From: Actinomycetes bacterium
Lineage (GTDB): Bacteria; Actinomycetota; Actinomycetes; Mycobacteriales; Mycobacteriaceae
Direction of reading: 5' to 3'
Assembly (NCBI GenBank): GCA_023415515.1
Contig: JAEZKH010000060.1
Coordinates: 1 to 13,738 of the forward strand
Length of the DNA: 13,738 nucleotides
Both the position numbers and the translations under genes were made by a program. Within the stretch, counting starts at the first letter, position 1; each line of letters starts with the position of its first letter. Under the pieces are notes generated by a model, which searched no databases, had not been told where the DNA came from, and saw nothing but the letters and a program-made list of their open reading frames with translations. Shown here piece by piece: positions 13,430 through 13,738 of this stretch.

Positions 13430-13738
13430 CTATTCCGTAGGGTCAGCGGTCTCTTCGCCCCACGTCGTGGTCTCCTGCACCGACCGTCGCGGCAGCAACG
13501 GCGGCGACTCGTCCTCCGATGCGGGCAGGCCGATGCGGATCAGCGCCTGCGGATGCGCATCACCGTCGAACACCTCGCAGGCGAGCGCCAGCCGACGTCC
13601 GCCGTCGTTCAACGGCTCGGTCAACGGACAACTGGCCAGATCCATCGCGGCACACGTGAGGACCACCCGGCTGAGCACCTCCCCGGCTCGCAGCCGCATG
13701 GGATCGTCGTCGTTGCTGGTGCCGAGCACCAGCAGCAC
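13430..13738 (-). CDS. Acg-type nitroreductase, C-terminal fragment (N-terminus beyond window)
   Basis: The last 102 residues of a leftward gene are present; the frame is open to the window edge, so the first codon seen (GTG 13738) is internal. The end resembles mycobacterial Acg/Rv2032- and Rv3131-type flavin nitroreductases: MRLRAGEVLSRVVLTCAAMDLASCP, ACEVFDGDAHPQALIRIGLP, then LLPRRSVQETTTW. The segment around PQALIRIG and the PRR near the C-terminus are family marks. In M. tuberculosis relatives of this family are controlled by the dormancy regulator DosR. The promoter of this gene is outside the window, so that cannot be judged here. The stop is six bases from the convergent MFS stop. 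Confidence 0.82.
   Translation of the reverse strand: MLLVLGTSNDDDPMRLRAGEVLSRVVLTCAAMDLASCPLTEPLNDGGRRLALACEVFDGDAHPQALIRIGLPASEDESPPLLPRRSVQETTTWGEETADPTE

Overview
The window is very GC-rich DNA in which almost every base is coding. It looks like a mycobacterium, most likely an environmental or rapid-growing Mycolicibacterium-type species, or a close actinobacterial relative. The grounds are an F420-type luciferase-like oxidoreductase, the C-terminus of an Acg-type nitroreductase, two ECF sigma factors, frequent GTG/TTG starts, four-base GTGA gene overlaps and promoters that look leaderless. No rRNA, tRNA, CRISPR array, transposase or phage gene was seen, and no stretch longer than 300 bases lacks a gene. 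The species assignment is inference.

Positions 1-5517 all read leftward. In transcription order there is an F420-dependent LLM oxidoreductase (5517-4687), then a YCII/DGPF protein and an ECF42-type sigma factor with a TPR tail (4608-3009). A 74-residue protein of unknown function and a TenA thiaminase-like protein follow (2932-2082). Then come a YkgB/DUF417 membrane protein broken by a one-base frameshift (1920-1427), a second ECF sigma factor with its small zinc anti-sigma factor (1406-538), and a Nudix hydrolase cut by the window edge (492-1). Both sigma genes sit with the classic partner of their type. A sequence matching the published ECF42 promoter consensus lies immediately upstream of the YCII-ECF42 pair.

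Positions 5601-9782 hold a rightward four-helix membrane metallophosphoesterase. It converges on a leftward pair made of an unusual methylenetetrahydrofolate reductase-like protein with a Cys-rich N-terminus and a SAM methyltransferase. The two convergent stop codons lie inside a three-copy 12-bp tandem repeat. A leftward YbfB-type MFS transporter follows.

Positions 9767-13738 begin with a perfect 12-bp inverted repeat between the MFS gene and a divergent CGNR zinc-finger regulator. The repeat overlaps the apparent promoters of both genes, so this looks like an autoregulated transporter/repressor unit. The regulator converges on an FMN- and 3Fe-4S-binding glutamate-synthase-like protein. That gene is divergent from an EntS-like MFS exporter, which converges on the truncated nitroreductase.

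The window is mostly familiar families. The best leads are regulatory: the ECF42 promoter match, the MFS/CGNR operator, and a possible redox-responsive ykgB-sigma-anti-sigma-Nudix operon. After those come the divergent reductase and the repeat at the convergent stops.
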